The notes beneath the pieces are model-generated. The model was not told where the DNA came from. It did not search any database and saw only the letters and a program-made list of their open reading frames with translations. The position numbers were made by a program, and so were the translations under genes. A stretch of DNA of 64,000 nucleotides from an uncultured Lachnospiraceae bacterium (GTDB taxonomy: Bacteria; Bacillota; Clostridia; Lachnospirales; Lachnospiraceae), in NCBI GenBank assembly GCA_905197485.1, contig CAJJYZ010000010.1:1-64000 (forward strand). The letters run 5' to 3'. Shown here piece by piece: positions 8,106-16,216 of the stretch (position 1 is the stretch's first letter; the number at the start of each line of letters is the position of its first letter).

Positions 8106-9245
8106 ATGGAGGAAGAACTTGTTTCATGGAGACACTCTCTTCATCAGATTCCGGAACTCGGACTGCATCTCCCTCAGACTACAGCATTTATCAAAGAAAA
8201 ATTGACAGAAATGGACATCGAATTTCAAGAATACGAAGAATGCTCCTGTATTACCGCCGTACTCGGCCAGGGCGGACATTGCTTTCTTCTGAGAAGCGAT
8301 ATGGATGCCCTTCCTATGCCGGAGGAATCCTGCGAAACTTTCGCCTCAAAGAACGGCTGTATGCATGCCTGCGGCCACGATTTACACGCTGCCATTCTCC
8401 TGGGCGCCGCAAAACTTCTGAAAATGCACGAAAAAGAACTGTGCGGCAAAGTCAAACTTTTATTTCAATCCGGAGAAGAAACCTTTGAAGGCGCAAAAAC
8501 GGCTATAGACGCCGGAATCTTGGAGAAGCCTCATGTGGATGCTGCTTTTGCGATGCATGTTGCCTCTGTTTTGCCGACCGGAAGTATTATTTACGGCTCC
8601 TACCCGATGGCGGCCGTATATGGATTCCGTATCACACTCACCGGAAAAGGAACTCATGGCTCCACACCACAGATGGGAATCGACCCGATTAACACCGGCG
8701 TTCACGTTTATCTTGCCCTTCAGGAGCTGATTGCCCGGGAAGTTTCTCCTACAGAAGAGGCTGTGCTTACCATCGGACGATTCGATGCCGGAAAAGTATC
8801 CAACGTCATACCAGAACGGGCAATCTTGGAGGGAACCCTCCGCACCTTCAAACCGGAAGTTCGTGACATGCTAATCCGAAGGATTCAGGAAGTCACAGAA
8901 TCTGTCGCAAAAACATATCGGACAGAACTGCATTTTGAAGTGTTAAGCGATGTTCCTCCTGTCACCTGTTATAAAACGCTCAACGAAGAAGTTCTTCATT
9001 CGATTGAAACTTTAGACAGCCGCCTCAATCTTCTCCCATACTATCATGTGATGGGTTCCGAAGATTTCGCCTTTATCTCCGAACGAGTTCCTTCTTCCTA
9101 TTTCGGATTGGGGGCTGCTATCCAAGATAAATCCCAGTGGCTCGGTCAACATAATCCGAAGGTCCGCTTCACCGATGACTGTCTCGTAACAGGCGCTGCG
9201 GTTTATGCGAAAGTGGCGATGAACTGGCTTTCTACCCATCAATAA
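8106..9245 (+). CDS. M20 family metallo-amidohydrolase (N-terminus possibly frameshifted)
   Basis: A 379-residue zinc/manganese amidohydrolase of the peptidase M20 / hippurate and IAA-amino-acid hydrolase type. It would cleave an N-acyl amino acid or similar amide. Visible are RSDMDALPM (63-71), the metal-site HACGHDLHAA (87-96), the catalytic pair GEE (123-125), and the C-terminal GSEDFAF. The first in-frame ATG (8106) lacks a good ribosome site. A frame from ATG 8068, behind AGAAAGGTG, reads MNEQLLQEAKHI, the expected family N-terminus, and then goes out of frame at about 8095-8105. So the true protein may need a one-base correction. It ends the DUF5058 operon. Confidence 0.88.
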   Translation: MEEELVSWRHSLHQIPELGLHLPQTTAFIKEKLTEMDIEFQEYEECSCITAVLGQGGHCFLLRSDMDALPMPEESCETFASKNGCMHACGHDLHAAILLGAAKLLKMHEKELCGKVKLLFQSGEETFEGAKTAIDAGILEKPHVDAAFAMHVASVLPTGSIIYGSYPMAAVYGFRITLTGKGTHGSTPQMGIDPINTGVHVYLALQELIAREVSPTEEAVLTIGRFDAGKVSNVIPERAILEGTLRTFKPEVRDMLIRRIQEVTESVAKTYRTELHFEVLSDVPPVTCYKTLNEEVLHSIETLDSRLNLLPYYHVMGSEDFAFISERVPSSYFGLGAAIQDKSQWLGQHNPKVRFTDDCLVTGAAVYAKVAMNWLSTHQ

Positions 9246-9263
9246 AATATCTCCCATGAAAAT

Positions 9264-9291
9264 GGACCGGAAGTTTTTCCGGTCCGTTTTT
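9264..9291 (+). terminator. Terminator of the DUF5058-amidohydrolase operon
   Basis: Perfect 9-base arms GGACCGGAA (9264-9272) and TTCCGGTCC (9277-9285) with a 4-base loop are followed by GTTTTT on the plus strand. Confidence 0.9.
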
Positions 9292-9313
9292 CTGCCTATC
9301 TGACTTCCCATTC

Positions 9314-10717
9314 CTATGCAAGCATCGTGTTTTTCTCCGTCCATTTTCCCCGAAGAAGGCGGATAAGAAAAATAATTCCGCGGAATACGAGTTCCCCTGC
9401 CATTGCTGCCCACACGCCGAGAATCCCCATCTTGTGTGCAAATAACAATACGGAAAGAACCCGGACTCCCCACATACTGCAAAGATTCAATAAGAACGGG
9501 CCTTTACTGTCTCCTGCTCCTCGAAGCGCGCCGATGACAACGATACTCACCGCAAAGAGCGGCTCCGAAAATGCGACGATTCGAAGCGCATCCGTACTCA
9601 GCCGGATAACTTCTGTATCTGTCGTCAGAAAACCGGTTAACACAGGCGCTCCCACAAACATAAGAACCGCCATTCCCGTCACGAGAAGCGCGCCCAGAAT
9701 CGTGGTGCTGTAGGCAAACCGCTTCGCCATATCTTTTCTCTGGGCGCCGATACTCTGTCCTACGAGCGCCGTTGCCGCCGACGCCACCCCATAAGCCGGA
9801 AGATAACAGATGCTCTCGGTCTGTACCGCCACATAATTCACCGCCACAGAGACTGCTCCCATTCCTGTTACGACCGCTGTCATGACAATCTGCGCCATCG
9901 AGAGCGTCACACGCTCCAACGCTGCCGGCATGGACAGATTCACCGTATTTCTCATACAGGAACGCGTAAATCTCCACGTCTCATCCCCTTTCAGGCGAAG
10001 AGGCCCTCTCCGTTTCACAACAACCAGCAAAAGAAGCAGCGCTACGCAGGCTTGCGCCAATCCGGTTCCAAGAGCCGCTCCTTTTACGCCGAGTCCCGCC
10101 CCCGGAACGGTAATTCCGCCTAATTTCCTCGTCGGATAGATGAGGAAAAAGTTGAACACCACATCCAATATACACATTCCAACATTCATAAGACTCGGCA
10201 GCAAAATATTCCCGCTGCAGCGAAGAATCGCCGAATACATCGATGCCCCCATGCTAAATGGAAGGAAAAATCCAACCGTACAAAAATATGCCTTTGCATC
10301 TGCCTGTATGGATGCCTCTGCACCGAGCATCTTCGGAAGCACCTGACCGGCTCCAATCGACAAAACTGCCAGCAAAACGCCGAATGCAATATTGAAAAGG
10401 ATTGCCTGACACAGGACGTTTCGGCTTTCCTTTTCTTTCCCTGCGCCAAGATATTGCGCAATCTGTACGGAAAATCCAATACATACCGCCCCTGTAATCC
10501 CATTCAAAAGCCAAATACTGCTCGCTACCACGCCGATTGCCGCCGTCGCCTCATAGCCAAGACCTCCTACCATGGCAGTATCGATGTAGTTCATAAGCGT
10601 CATCACCAACTGCTCCAGAATTGCCGGAACCGAAAGCGCGATGACGAGCCGATACTGATTGCCCCGGGATATCTGCTCCCCGTTTCGCATGGCAGTACTC
10701 ATTTGTAACATATCCAT
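9314..10717 (-). CDS. MATE family efflux transporter
   Basis: A 467-residue polytopic membrane protein with the two repeated six-helix halves of the MATE (multi-antimicrobial extrusion) family. The opening RLVIALSVPAILEQLVMTLMNYIDTAMVGGLG (about residues 23-55) is the typical first helix pair, and the second half repeats it around residues 245-290. Such proteins export cationic drugs or metabolites using a sodium or proton gradient; the substrate cannot be told. Start at 10717 has a purine-rich GGAAGAGAGGA site upstream. It stands alone, convergent with the amidohydrolase operon and divergent from the GntR-ABC operon. Confidence 0.92.
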   Translation of the reverse strand: MDMLQMSTAMRNGEQISRGNQYRLVIALSVPAILEQLVMTLMNYIDTAMVGGLGYEATAAIGVVASSIWLLNGITGAVCIGFSVQIAQYLGAGKEKESRNVLCQAILFNIAFGVLLAVLSIGAGQVLPKMLGAEASIQADAKAYFCTVGFFLPFSMGASMYSAILRCSGNILLPSLMNVGMCILDVVFNFFLIYPTRKLGGITVPGAGLGVKGAALGTGLAQACVALLLLLVVVKRRGPLRLKGDETWRFTRSCMRNTVNLSMPAALERVTLSMAQIVMTAVVTGMGAVSVAVNYVAVQTESICYLPAYGVASAATALVGQSIGAQRKDMAKRFAYSTTILGALLVTGMAVLMFVGAPVLTGFLTTDTEVIRLSTDALRIVAFSEPLFAVSIVVIGALRGAGDSKGPFLLNLCSMWGVRVLSVLLFAHKMGILGVWAAMAGELVFRGIIFLIRLLRGKWTEKNTMLA

Positions 10718-10845
10718 TTTTCTCTATCCTCTCTTCCTTTCTCCTTTGTCTCTATGCCATTGTATCATATCCCTTGCTCCAATTCTATTCGATTCCGAAG
10801 AAATATATTGTCCATAAAAATTTTCAAAACTGTATATATTATACA

Positions 10846-10899
10846 TTGACAGTAGGTACGCTTTCGTATATACTGTACTTGTATAACATATACAGTATA
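10846..10899 (+). promoter_or_regulatory. Promoter and operator of the GntR-ABC operon
   Basis: A consensus promoter, TTGACA (10846-10851), 17 bases, TATACT (10869-10874), overlaps an inverted repeat ATACTGTA (10870-10877) / TACAGTAT (10891-10898). A third related half-site, ACTGTATATAT, lies just upstream near 10829. Regulator binding here would cover the -10 box and start site, as expected for autoregulation by a YtrA-type GntR protein. Confidence 0.75.
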
Positions 10900-10920
10900 T
10901 GCATATTAAGGGGGAGATTT

Positions 10921-11298
10921 ATGGAAATCATTCTAACAAACACGAGTACAAAACCGATTTATGAACAAATCACTTCCCAGATAAAAGAAATGATTCTGAC
11001 AGGAGAGCTAAAGCCCGGAGACGCCATGCCGTCCATGAGAAAGCTTGCCAAGGACCTTCACGTCAGTGTCATCACGACACAGCGTGCCTACGATGAGCTT
11101 GCAAAAGACGGATTCATCGTCACCGTTCCGGCGAAGGGCGCTTTCGTATCCGCAGAAAATCAGGACTTCATACGAGAAGAGAATTTGAGAAAAATCGAAG
11201 AATTACTGACAACGGCAAGCGAACTTGCCAGACAAAATGGATTATCTTTGGAGGAACTTCAAAGTACTCTCCAAATTATATTTACGGAGGAATCATAA
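10921..11298 (+). CDS. GntR family transcriptional regulator, YtrA subfamily
   Basis: A 125-residue one-domain regulator. Residues about 10-75 form the GntR winged helix-turn-helix (PIYEQITSQIKEMILTGELK, then the recognition part LAKDLHVSVITTQRAYDEL). The remaining 50 residues form a short helical tail that serves for dimerisation in the YtrA subfamily; there is no large ligand domain. ATG at 10921 follows GGGGGAGA. The stop overlaps the ATG of the ABC ATPase gene (TAATG), so the genes are translationally coupled. YtrA-type regulators usually repress the ABC genes they precede, often answering cell-wall stress. Confidence 0.93.
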   Translation: MEIILTNTSTKPIYEQITSQIKEMILTGELKPGDAMPSMRKLAKDLHVSVITTQRAYDELAKDGFIVTVPAKGAFVSAENQDFIREENLRKIEELLTTASELARQNGLSLEELQSTLQIIFTEES

Positions 11299-12164
11299 TG
11301 GAACATGCAATTGAAATCAGACATTTGACAAAAACATATAAAGATTTTCGGCTTCAGGATATCAATCTTACCCTTCCTGCCGGAACTGTGATGGGGCTTG
11401 TAGGAAGTAACGGAGCCGGTAAATCCACCCTCATCCAGTCCATCCTCGGGCTAAAGACTTCTACTTACGATAGCGTCCGGATTCTTGGGAAAGACTTAAA
11501 GACACAGGAGAAAGAAATCAAGGAAGATATCGCTGTTATTCTGGATGTCTCCCATTATAATCTGGAATTCACTCCTATATTTATCGGGAAAATGTTGTCC
11601 AGGATTTACAAAAATTGGGACATGACAACCTACGAAAGATATCTGGAAGAATTTGGACTTCCAAAGAAAAAGAAATTAAAACACTATTCCAAGGGAATGA
11701 AAATGAAGCTGGAATTTGCCATCGCATTCAGCCACGCTCCGAAGCTTCTCATTCTCGATGAAGCCACAAGCGGACTGGACCCGATTTTCCGGGACGAGAT
11801 TTTGGATATCGTCCGTAAATATACGGAAGAAGAAGACCACTCTGTACTTCTCTCTTCCCATATCACAAGCGATTTGGATAAGATTGCCGACTACATCGCT
11901 TTCATTCACGAAGGACGGCTTCTCTTTGTAAAAACTTGTGATGAGATTCAGGAACATTTAGGAATTATCAACTGCGGAAAGGAACTTCTCGACACACTGC
12001 ATCCAGAGGATATCCTTTCCTATCGCACAGAAACATATGGCTACAAAGTAATGGTGAAGAATAAACAGGCGCTGCGGAAGATTTTCCCAGACCTTCCTAT
12101 CGAAAACGCATCCATCGAAGACTTAATGCTCTTTCAGGTGAAAGGAGAAAAAATAGTATGTTAG
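11298..12164 (+). CDS. ABC transporter ATP-binding protein
   Basis: A 288-residue ATPase with all core motifs: Walker A GSNGAGKST (36-44), signature YSKGMKMKL (about 131-139), Walker B LLILDEATSGLD (about 151-162) and an H-loop LLSSHIT. After the ATPase core (to about residue 215) it has a C-terminal extension typical of the YtrB/BcrA-like group. It works with the permease at 12158-12805, whose start overlaps this gene. The substrate is not known; peptide antibiotic resistance or export is typical of this layout. Confidence 0.93.
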   Translation: MEHAIEIRHLTKTYKDFRLQDINLTLPAGTVMGLVGSNGAGKSTLIQSILGLKTSTYDSVRILGKDLKTQEKEIKEDIAVILDVSHYNLEFTPIFIGKMLSRIYKNWDMTTYERYLEEFGLPKKKKLKHYSKGMKMKLEFAIAFSHAPKLLILDEATSGLDPIFRDEILDIVRKYTEEEDHSVLLSSHITSDLDKIADYIAFIHEGRLLFVKTCDEIQEHLGIINCGKELLDTLHPEDILSYRTETYGYKVMVKNKQALRKIFPDLPIENASIEDLMLFQVKGEKIVC

Positions 12165-12805
12165 GAATTATCATGAAAGATTATTATGAATCATTTCGAA
12201 TTAAGAAAAATCTCTTTGAAAATATTTTCGGATTTACGATGCTGGGGCTTATGGTCGTCTTCGGAACAAGTTCCTATATATTCTGTCTCATCGCCCTCAT
12301 TATCCTTCCCGTCATGGGGATATCTCCGCTTCAGTATGCGCTGGAGCAGAATGAGATTTGTAAATTTGACGACATCCTCTTGACCTATCCACTGACAAAG
12401 AAGGAAGTCATCGGCTCACAATTTTTAGCCTATCTTTCCTTCTGTGGAATTACCGGAATCATTTCACTAATGATAACGTTCATTTATGTGTATGTTCATC
12501 ATACGACAGATATAAAGACAGGACTTCTTATTTGGGCGGTCGGAATCATTATCTCACTTGCATTCCTTGCGGTCAGCAACATCGGATTCTTCGCCCTCGG
12601 CAATAAGAAAGGAATGATTATTTATGTCATATTTGTAGTTATTTTCGTAATACTCTATGCACTCGCTTATTGGAATATTGATTTTATGTCCATCTTCACA
12701 TTGGATGCAAGACTTCTGCTCCTTATTGGACTGTTTGTATCCCTTCTGCTCCTCGTAGGAAGCTATTATCTGTGTTTGAAAATCTATACGAAGAAGCATT
12801 CTTAG
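12158..12805 (+). CDS. ABC-2 type transporter permease subunit
   Basis: A 215-residue membrane protein with six predicted helices, for example near residues 23-55 (FGFTMLGLMVVFGTSSYIFC and following), 88-111, 122-146, 150-170 and 183-207. The cytoplasmic segment NEICKFDDILLTYPLTKKEVIGSQ is characteristic of ABC-2 permeases found beside YtrA-type regulators. It overlaps the ATPase gene by seven bases and ends the operon. Two copies would pair with two ATPase subunits to make the transporter. Confidence 0.85.
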   Translation: MLGIIMKDYYESFRIKKNLFENIFGFTMLGLMVVFGTSSYIFCLIALIILPVMGISPLQYALEQNEICKFDDILLTYPLTKKEVIGSQFLAYLSFCGITGIISLMITFIYVYVHHTTDIKTGLLIWAVGIIISLAFLAVSNIGFFALGNKKGMIIYVIFVVIFVILYALAYWNIDFMSIFTLDARLLLLIGLFVSLLLLVGSYYLCLKIYTKKHS

Positions 12806-12819
12806 AATTTAACTTTGCA

Positions 12820-12853
12820 AAAGGGTAGTGACATTTTCCCGTCACTACCCTTT
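12820..12853. terminator. Bidirectional terminator between the ABC operon and the CocE-type gene
   Basis: Perfect 13-base arms AAAGGGTAGTGAC (12820-12832) and GTCACTACCCTTT (12841-12853) with an 8-base loop. The plus strand continues CATTTTTATT, so it ends the ABC operon; it also lies 17 bases past the end of the convergent hydrolase gene. Confidence 0.88.
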
Positions 12854-12869
12854 CATTTTTATTCATTTC

Positions 12870-14897
12870 TTATTTTTCCACCACAATCTCTACATAAGAC
12901 TGGTATTCCCCGTCCTGATGTACTTTTATTCGTGCAATTCTCTTCTCGGTACTGTTGAATCCATCCTTCGTATTACTATTCGGGAAGATGAAGTTTTTCG
13001 CACTGGATGTTACGGTAAAACGCATCCGGTGCCCCGGCAGGAATGTATGGGATATCTTCGTCGTCCGAATCGGAATCTCATAGACTCCATCCGATTCCAT
13101 ATACTCCGGTTTCTCGAATCCATTCCTGTACTTGGCGCTCAGAACTCCATCCGCCAATTTTATGGAAGTTCCATGCTCATCCACATCCGTCATCCGGAAC
13201 ACAAAGTCTGTATCCGGACAATCGCAGGATACGAATAGATGTGCCTTCAAATCTCCGGTGACAGTCATCGGCTCGGTATACGGCTTCGATGTGTAGATTA
13301 AATAATCATCTCTTTTTTCTTCCTCCGTATAGTCTTCCGGCACTTCAATCTCGTTTTCCGACATGTCGATAATATGGGTAGCCGGAGAATCCGGATTATA
13401 CATGTACTCTGATTTCTCGGATTTCAGCAAAATCTTCTGATGTTCGCCGTTTTCTGGCGGCCACTGATTCGCCGTCTTCCAACGATTTTCTCCAAGCGTA
13501 TAATATTCCACTGTATCGGAAGTCTCGATTCCATTCTCCACGCCTTTCAGGAAATGTTCCAGCCACATCATGCAGACAAGGTCTATATCATATCGCAAAG
13601 CATCTTCTCCCATCGAAACGCCATGCAAATCATAGTCTGCATTTCCGCTATGTTTCCATGGTCCAAGAATTGCTTTCCATGTTCCTTTCGGCCAATCCTT
13701 CACCAAATCCAAAGCTTCCGTCGTTCCCATTCCGTTGTCGTCAAACCATCCGGACATGATAAGGGCAGGAACCGGAGTTCCCCGATACCGTTCTTTCCAG
13801 CTCGACATCTTCCATAAGTCGTCTTTATCCGGATGTTTCAGCCATTCTGTCAAGAATGGAATTTCTTTTCCAAGCGCCTTCTCCGGGATAGATTCCAGCG
13901 GCCGGATATCCAACACTTCATCCCAGTCGTCCCGCACCATCCGGTCTGCCCTCATCCGCTGCTCCGACATGGCAAATGCCCACGCAAGCATTCCCGAGGT
14001 AAAACATCCGCCTCTTCTCGGCAAATCTCCGAAAGCGCTTCCGGCACACACACTGCTTAAAATCGCCTTCAGATGGGGATTGCCGCTTGCCGCTGCCGCC
14101 CACTGCACATACCCAAGATAAGAACCTCCTGTCATGGATACCTGTCCATCGCTCCAAGCTTGTTCCGCAATCCATGTTAACGTATCGTCCCCGTCTTCCA
14201 CTTCAAAGTAATTCGGCTGCCACGTTCCGGTACTGTCTTCTCTTCCTCTCGTATCCTGAATGACTACCGCATATCCTCTCTGCACGAAACGATAATACTG
14301 TTCTACTCTGTCCCCTTTTCCATACGGGGTACGAATCAGAACCGCCGGCACCTTTTTCTTCGCTTCCGCTGCTTGTCCCGGAAGATAGACGTCTGTCGCA
14401 AGTTTCTCTCCGTCTCTCGTTTCCACGAAAAACGTTCCATGTACATGCACCGTCTCTATCGGCTCCCGGAACATCTCCATCCATCTCGCAAGAATAGTGC
14501 GTTCTTCATATCCGTCTTTCACAAGCACTGCGGCATAGTCTCTTCCACTCATCAGTACCGCATAGATTTCCCCGTTTTCATAAAATAAATCCTTCGGGAA
14601 CTTCTGTTCTCTCTGGAAATAAGACTCTTCTCTTCGATTCGTAAACCGCTCTCCATACGAAGTAACAAATTCTTTCTCACCCTTTCGAATCTTCTCCTCA
14701 TACTCTTCTTGTCTCTCAAAAAATTCCGCAAGACTCCGGCTGCAGAAGTTCCGAAAATAGTCGTCCATCTCCTTTGTAAGTTCACTCTTCGGAAGCCATT
14801 CTCCACTCATGCAGTCCAGCTTCTCCACCCGGACTCCATCTTCGAATTCATAGAATTTTCCATATAAGATTCCGGAAACATAAAAATTCCACTGCAT
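12870..14897 (-). CDS. CocE/NonD family hydrolase (X-Pro dipeptidyl-peptidase S15 class)
   Basis: A 675-residue serine hydrolase. The alpha/beta-hydrolase part starts near residue 155 (TRDGEKLATDVYLP) and holds the nucleophile motif GGSYLG (257-262, Ser-259), an acid in SGWFDDNG (about 382-389) and the histidine in GPWKHSGN (412-419). The C-terminal 230 residues form the X-Pro/CocE jelly-roll domain. The first 150 residues are an extra segment rich in charged helices that I cannot assign. No signal peptide is seen, so it is cytosolic. Substrates in this class are prolyl peptides or esters; which applies here is not known. Transcribed alone. Confidence 0.88.
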   Translation of the reverse strand: MQWNFYVSGILYGKFYEFEDGVRVEKLDCMSGEWLPKSELTKEMDDYFRNFCSRSLAEFFERQEEYEEKIRKGEKEFVTSYGERFTNRREESYFQREQKFPKDLFYENGEIYAVLMSGRDYAAVLVKDGYEERTILARWMEMFREPIETVHVHGTFFVETRDGEKLATDVYLPGQAAEAKKKVPAVLIRTPYGKGDRVEQYYRFVQRGYAVVIQDTRGREDSTGTWQPNYFEVEDGDDTLTWIAEQAWSDGQVSMTGGSYLGYVQWAAAASGNPHLKAILSSVCAGSAFGDLPRRGGCFTSGMLAWAFAMSEQRMRADRMVRDDWDEVLDIRPLESIPEKALGKEIPFLTEWLKHPDKDDLWKMSSWKERYRGTPVPALIMSGWFDDNGMGTTEALDLVKDWPKGTWKAILGPWKHSGNADYDLHGVSMGEDALRYDIDLVCMMWLEHFLKGVENGIETSDTVEYYTLGENRWKTANQWPPENGEHQKILLKSEKSEYMYNPDSPATHIIDMSENEIEVPEDYTEEEKRDDYLIYTSKPYTEPMTVTGDLKAHLFVSCDCPDTDFVFRMTDVDEHGTSIKLADGVLSAKYRNGFEKPEYMESDGVYEIPIRTTKISHTFLPGHRMRFTVTSSAKNFIFPNSNTKDGFNSTEKRIARIKVHQDGEYQSYVEIVVEK

Positions 14898-14937
14898 ATC
14901 TCGTTCTCTCCTTCACATTATTTTCTTCTATTATACA

Positions 14938-15822
14938 TTATCCAAGCAATATCTTCATCGCTTCCAGAAGGTCTTTTTTCTTCTCCGGAAGCATCCCTAC
15001 AAGCGTATACTTATCCAAAACCGTCGTATCTTCGAAGAGACAGTCCGTCACCGTCAGATTCTCAAGGAGAATCCTCTCCTCCGCCAGAATCTCTTCCGGC
15101 GTCATCATATCAAACAGTCCTTTTTTATACTCTTTGTAAAGAGGCGTATCCTCCCAAAGTTTCAACTTCAGGCACCAGATATTCTTCGGATGCGTCTGAT
15201 TCAAAAGTCTTGCCGTCTCCACCGCATGAAGTCTGGAGAACGTCCGTCCGCCAAGTCCCATGATAATCGTAAGGTAATAGTCGATTCCCGCCCGCTCCAG
15301 TTTACGGAATGCTTCCAACATGTCGAAGGTTGTGACGCCCTTATTCATCTGCTCTAGAATCGAATCCGAACCGGACTCCATTCCAATGTGTAATGCCTGC
15401 AGTCCGCGTTCATGCAGAATCCGTAATTCATCCTCTGTCTTTCGCAAAATATCGTCCACCCTGGAATACATCGCCACTTCTTTTGCCCATGGCATATACG
15501 TATCCCGCAAGTCAAAAATCCTGCTCAACTGTTGAAAACTCATCACAAACGCATTCTCACCAAGAAGAAACAGCCGCTTCGTCTCCGGATGGAACTGGCT
15601 GAGTATCCATAGATTCTGCTCTATTTTCTCCATCGGATGGATGCGGAATTCATCCTTTGCAAAGTCGCAGAACCGGCACCTATGCCAACTGCATCCAAGA
15701 GCAACCTCCAACGGCGCACTCTGTTCTTCATGGGGTGGAATGTAAATCGTGTCATATGAAAATATCGATGCATAAATTTCTTCTTTTGTTATAAAAACCA
15801 CCTCCTCATTTTCCTTTATCAT
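14938..15822 (-). CDS. Radical SAM protein
   Basis: A 294-residue radical SAM enzyme of the Elp3/MiaB-like fold. The cluster motif is GCSWHRCRFC near residues 41-50, with spacing CX4CX2C, a variant seen in several uncharacterised radical SAM families. The SAM-binding GMESGSDSILEQMNKG (about residues 165-180) is clear. No B12 or SPASM domain is seen. A longer frame begins at 15864, but the ATG at 15822 follows AAAAGGAT with normal spacing and is chosen. It is 40 bases downstream of nothing on its strand, so it is probably transcribed alone, divergent from the mgtE leader promoter. Function unknown. Confidence 0.85.
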   Translation of the reverse strand: MIKENEEVVFITKEEIYASIFSYDTIYIPPHEEQSAPLEVALGCSWHRCRFCDFAKDEFRIHPMEKIEQNLWILSQFHPETKRLFLLGENAFVMSFQQLSRIFDLRDTYMPWAKEVAMYSRVDDILRKTEDELRILHERGLQALHIGMESGSDSILEQMNKGVTTFDMLEAFRKLERAGIDYYLTIIMGLGGRTFSRLHAVETARLLNQTHPKNIWCLKLKLWEDTPLYKEYKKGLFDMMTPEEILAEERILLENLTVTDCLFEDTTVLDKYTLVGMLPEKKKDLLEAMKILLG

Positions 15823-15854
15823 AACAATCCTTTTGGGGAACTGCAACAGAAAGG

Positions 15855-15883
15855 TTGCACTCAATAAAAAAATACGTTATAAT
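15855..15883 (+). promoter_or_regulatory. mgtE leader promoter
   Basis: TTGCAC (15855-15860), 17 bases, TATAAT (15878-15883). Transcription would start near 15890, some 320 bases before mgtE, so the gene has an unusually long leader. Confidence 0.75.
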
Positions 15884-15923
15884 ACAGACGTCAGAAAAAG
15901 ATTCTTAAAAGTGAGGTGAGATT

Positions 15924-16007
15924 ATGGACGGTAGTTATAGTCGAAGTACGGATATGGTATTCTTATATTGTCATTACGCATTTACTATGCATCCGTTCAT
16001 AGTCTAA
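15924..16007 (+). CDS. Putative leader peptide of mgtE
   Basis: A 27-codon frame with ATG at 15924 and a ribosome site GAGGTGAG at 15913-15920. The peptide begins MDGSYSRSTDMVFLY and ends HPFIV; it is rich in aromatic residues and histidine and has a single proline three residues before the end region. It lies 34 bases after the predicted transcription start. Its codons 11-14 form one arm of an 11-base inverted repeat with 16028-16038, and its last third forms a terminator-like hairpin. This is how attenuation leader peptides are built. I know of no described family; translation is inferred from the start signals only. Confidence 0.55.
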   Translation: MDGSYSRSTDMVFLYCHYAFTMHPFIV

Positions 16008-16123
16008 CTGCGTCTTTTTATTGATACAAGAATACCATTGTCTGTTCTAACACTGTACTACATAAGCGAAAGCGAGTGTAGCGCATCTTGTTTGTAATTG
16101 GCAATGGTATTTTTATGACCATT
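15954..16123 (+). promoter_or_regulatory. Candidate attenuator of mgtE with alternative stems
   Basis: Four segments can pair. A, ATGGTATTCTT (15954-15964), is fully complementary to B, AAGAATACCAT (16028-16038). The overlapping AATACCATTG (16031-16040) is fully complementary to C, CAATGGTATT (16102-16111), which runs into TTTAT. AATGGT inside C (16103-16108) is complementary to D, ACCATT (16118-16123). A:B with C:D excludes B:C. Inside the A:B loop, ACGCA (15976-15980)/TGCGT (16009-16013) and ACTATG (15984-15989)/CATAGT (15998-16003) form a hairpin followed by CTTTTTATT, an intrinsic-terminator layout that covers the leader stop codon. A smaller hairpin GCGTGT/ACACGC lies at 16171-16186. No M-box consensus is present. 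Confidence 0.6.
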
Positions 16124-16216
16124 TTCAGCTACAAGCGAGATTCCTATGCCCGCCTTTATCTATATCAGAAGCGTGTACACACACGCATAAGAAATGTAAA
16201 GGAGGACAAATCATGA
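16115..16216 (+). CDS. Possible second small frame overlapping the mgtE start
   Basis: A 33-codon frame begins at ATG 16115 and its stop overlaps the mgtE start as ATGA (16213-16216). The product would be basic and tyrosine-rich (MTIFSYKRDSYARLYLYQKR at its start). It has no clear ribosome binding site, its start lies in the C:D loop of the leader structure, and the mgtE ribosome site lies inside it. It may be chance, or it may couple translation to mgtE. Confidence 0.25.
   Translation: MTIFSYKRDSYARLYLYQKRVHTRIRNVKEDKS

Noticed and set aside
15890..16212. M-box magnesium riboswitch before mgtE
   Set aside because: The expected conserved M-box segments (GGTGAGGCTCC type start and the later GCCACTGCC and GGGTAA parts) are absent; the leader has other, simple complementary segments.
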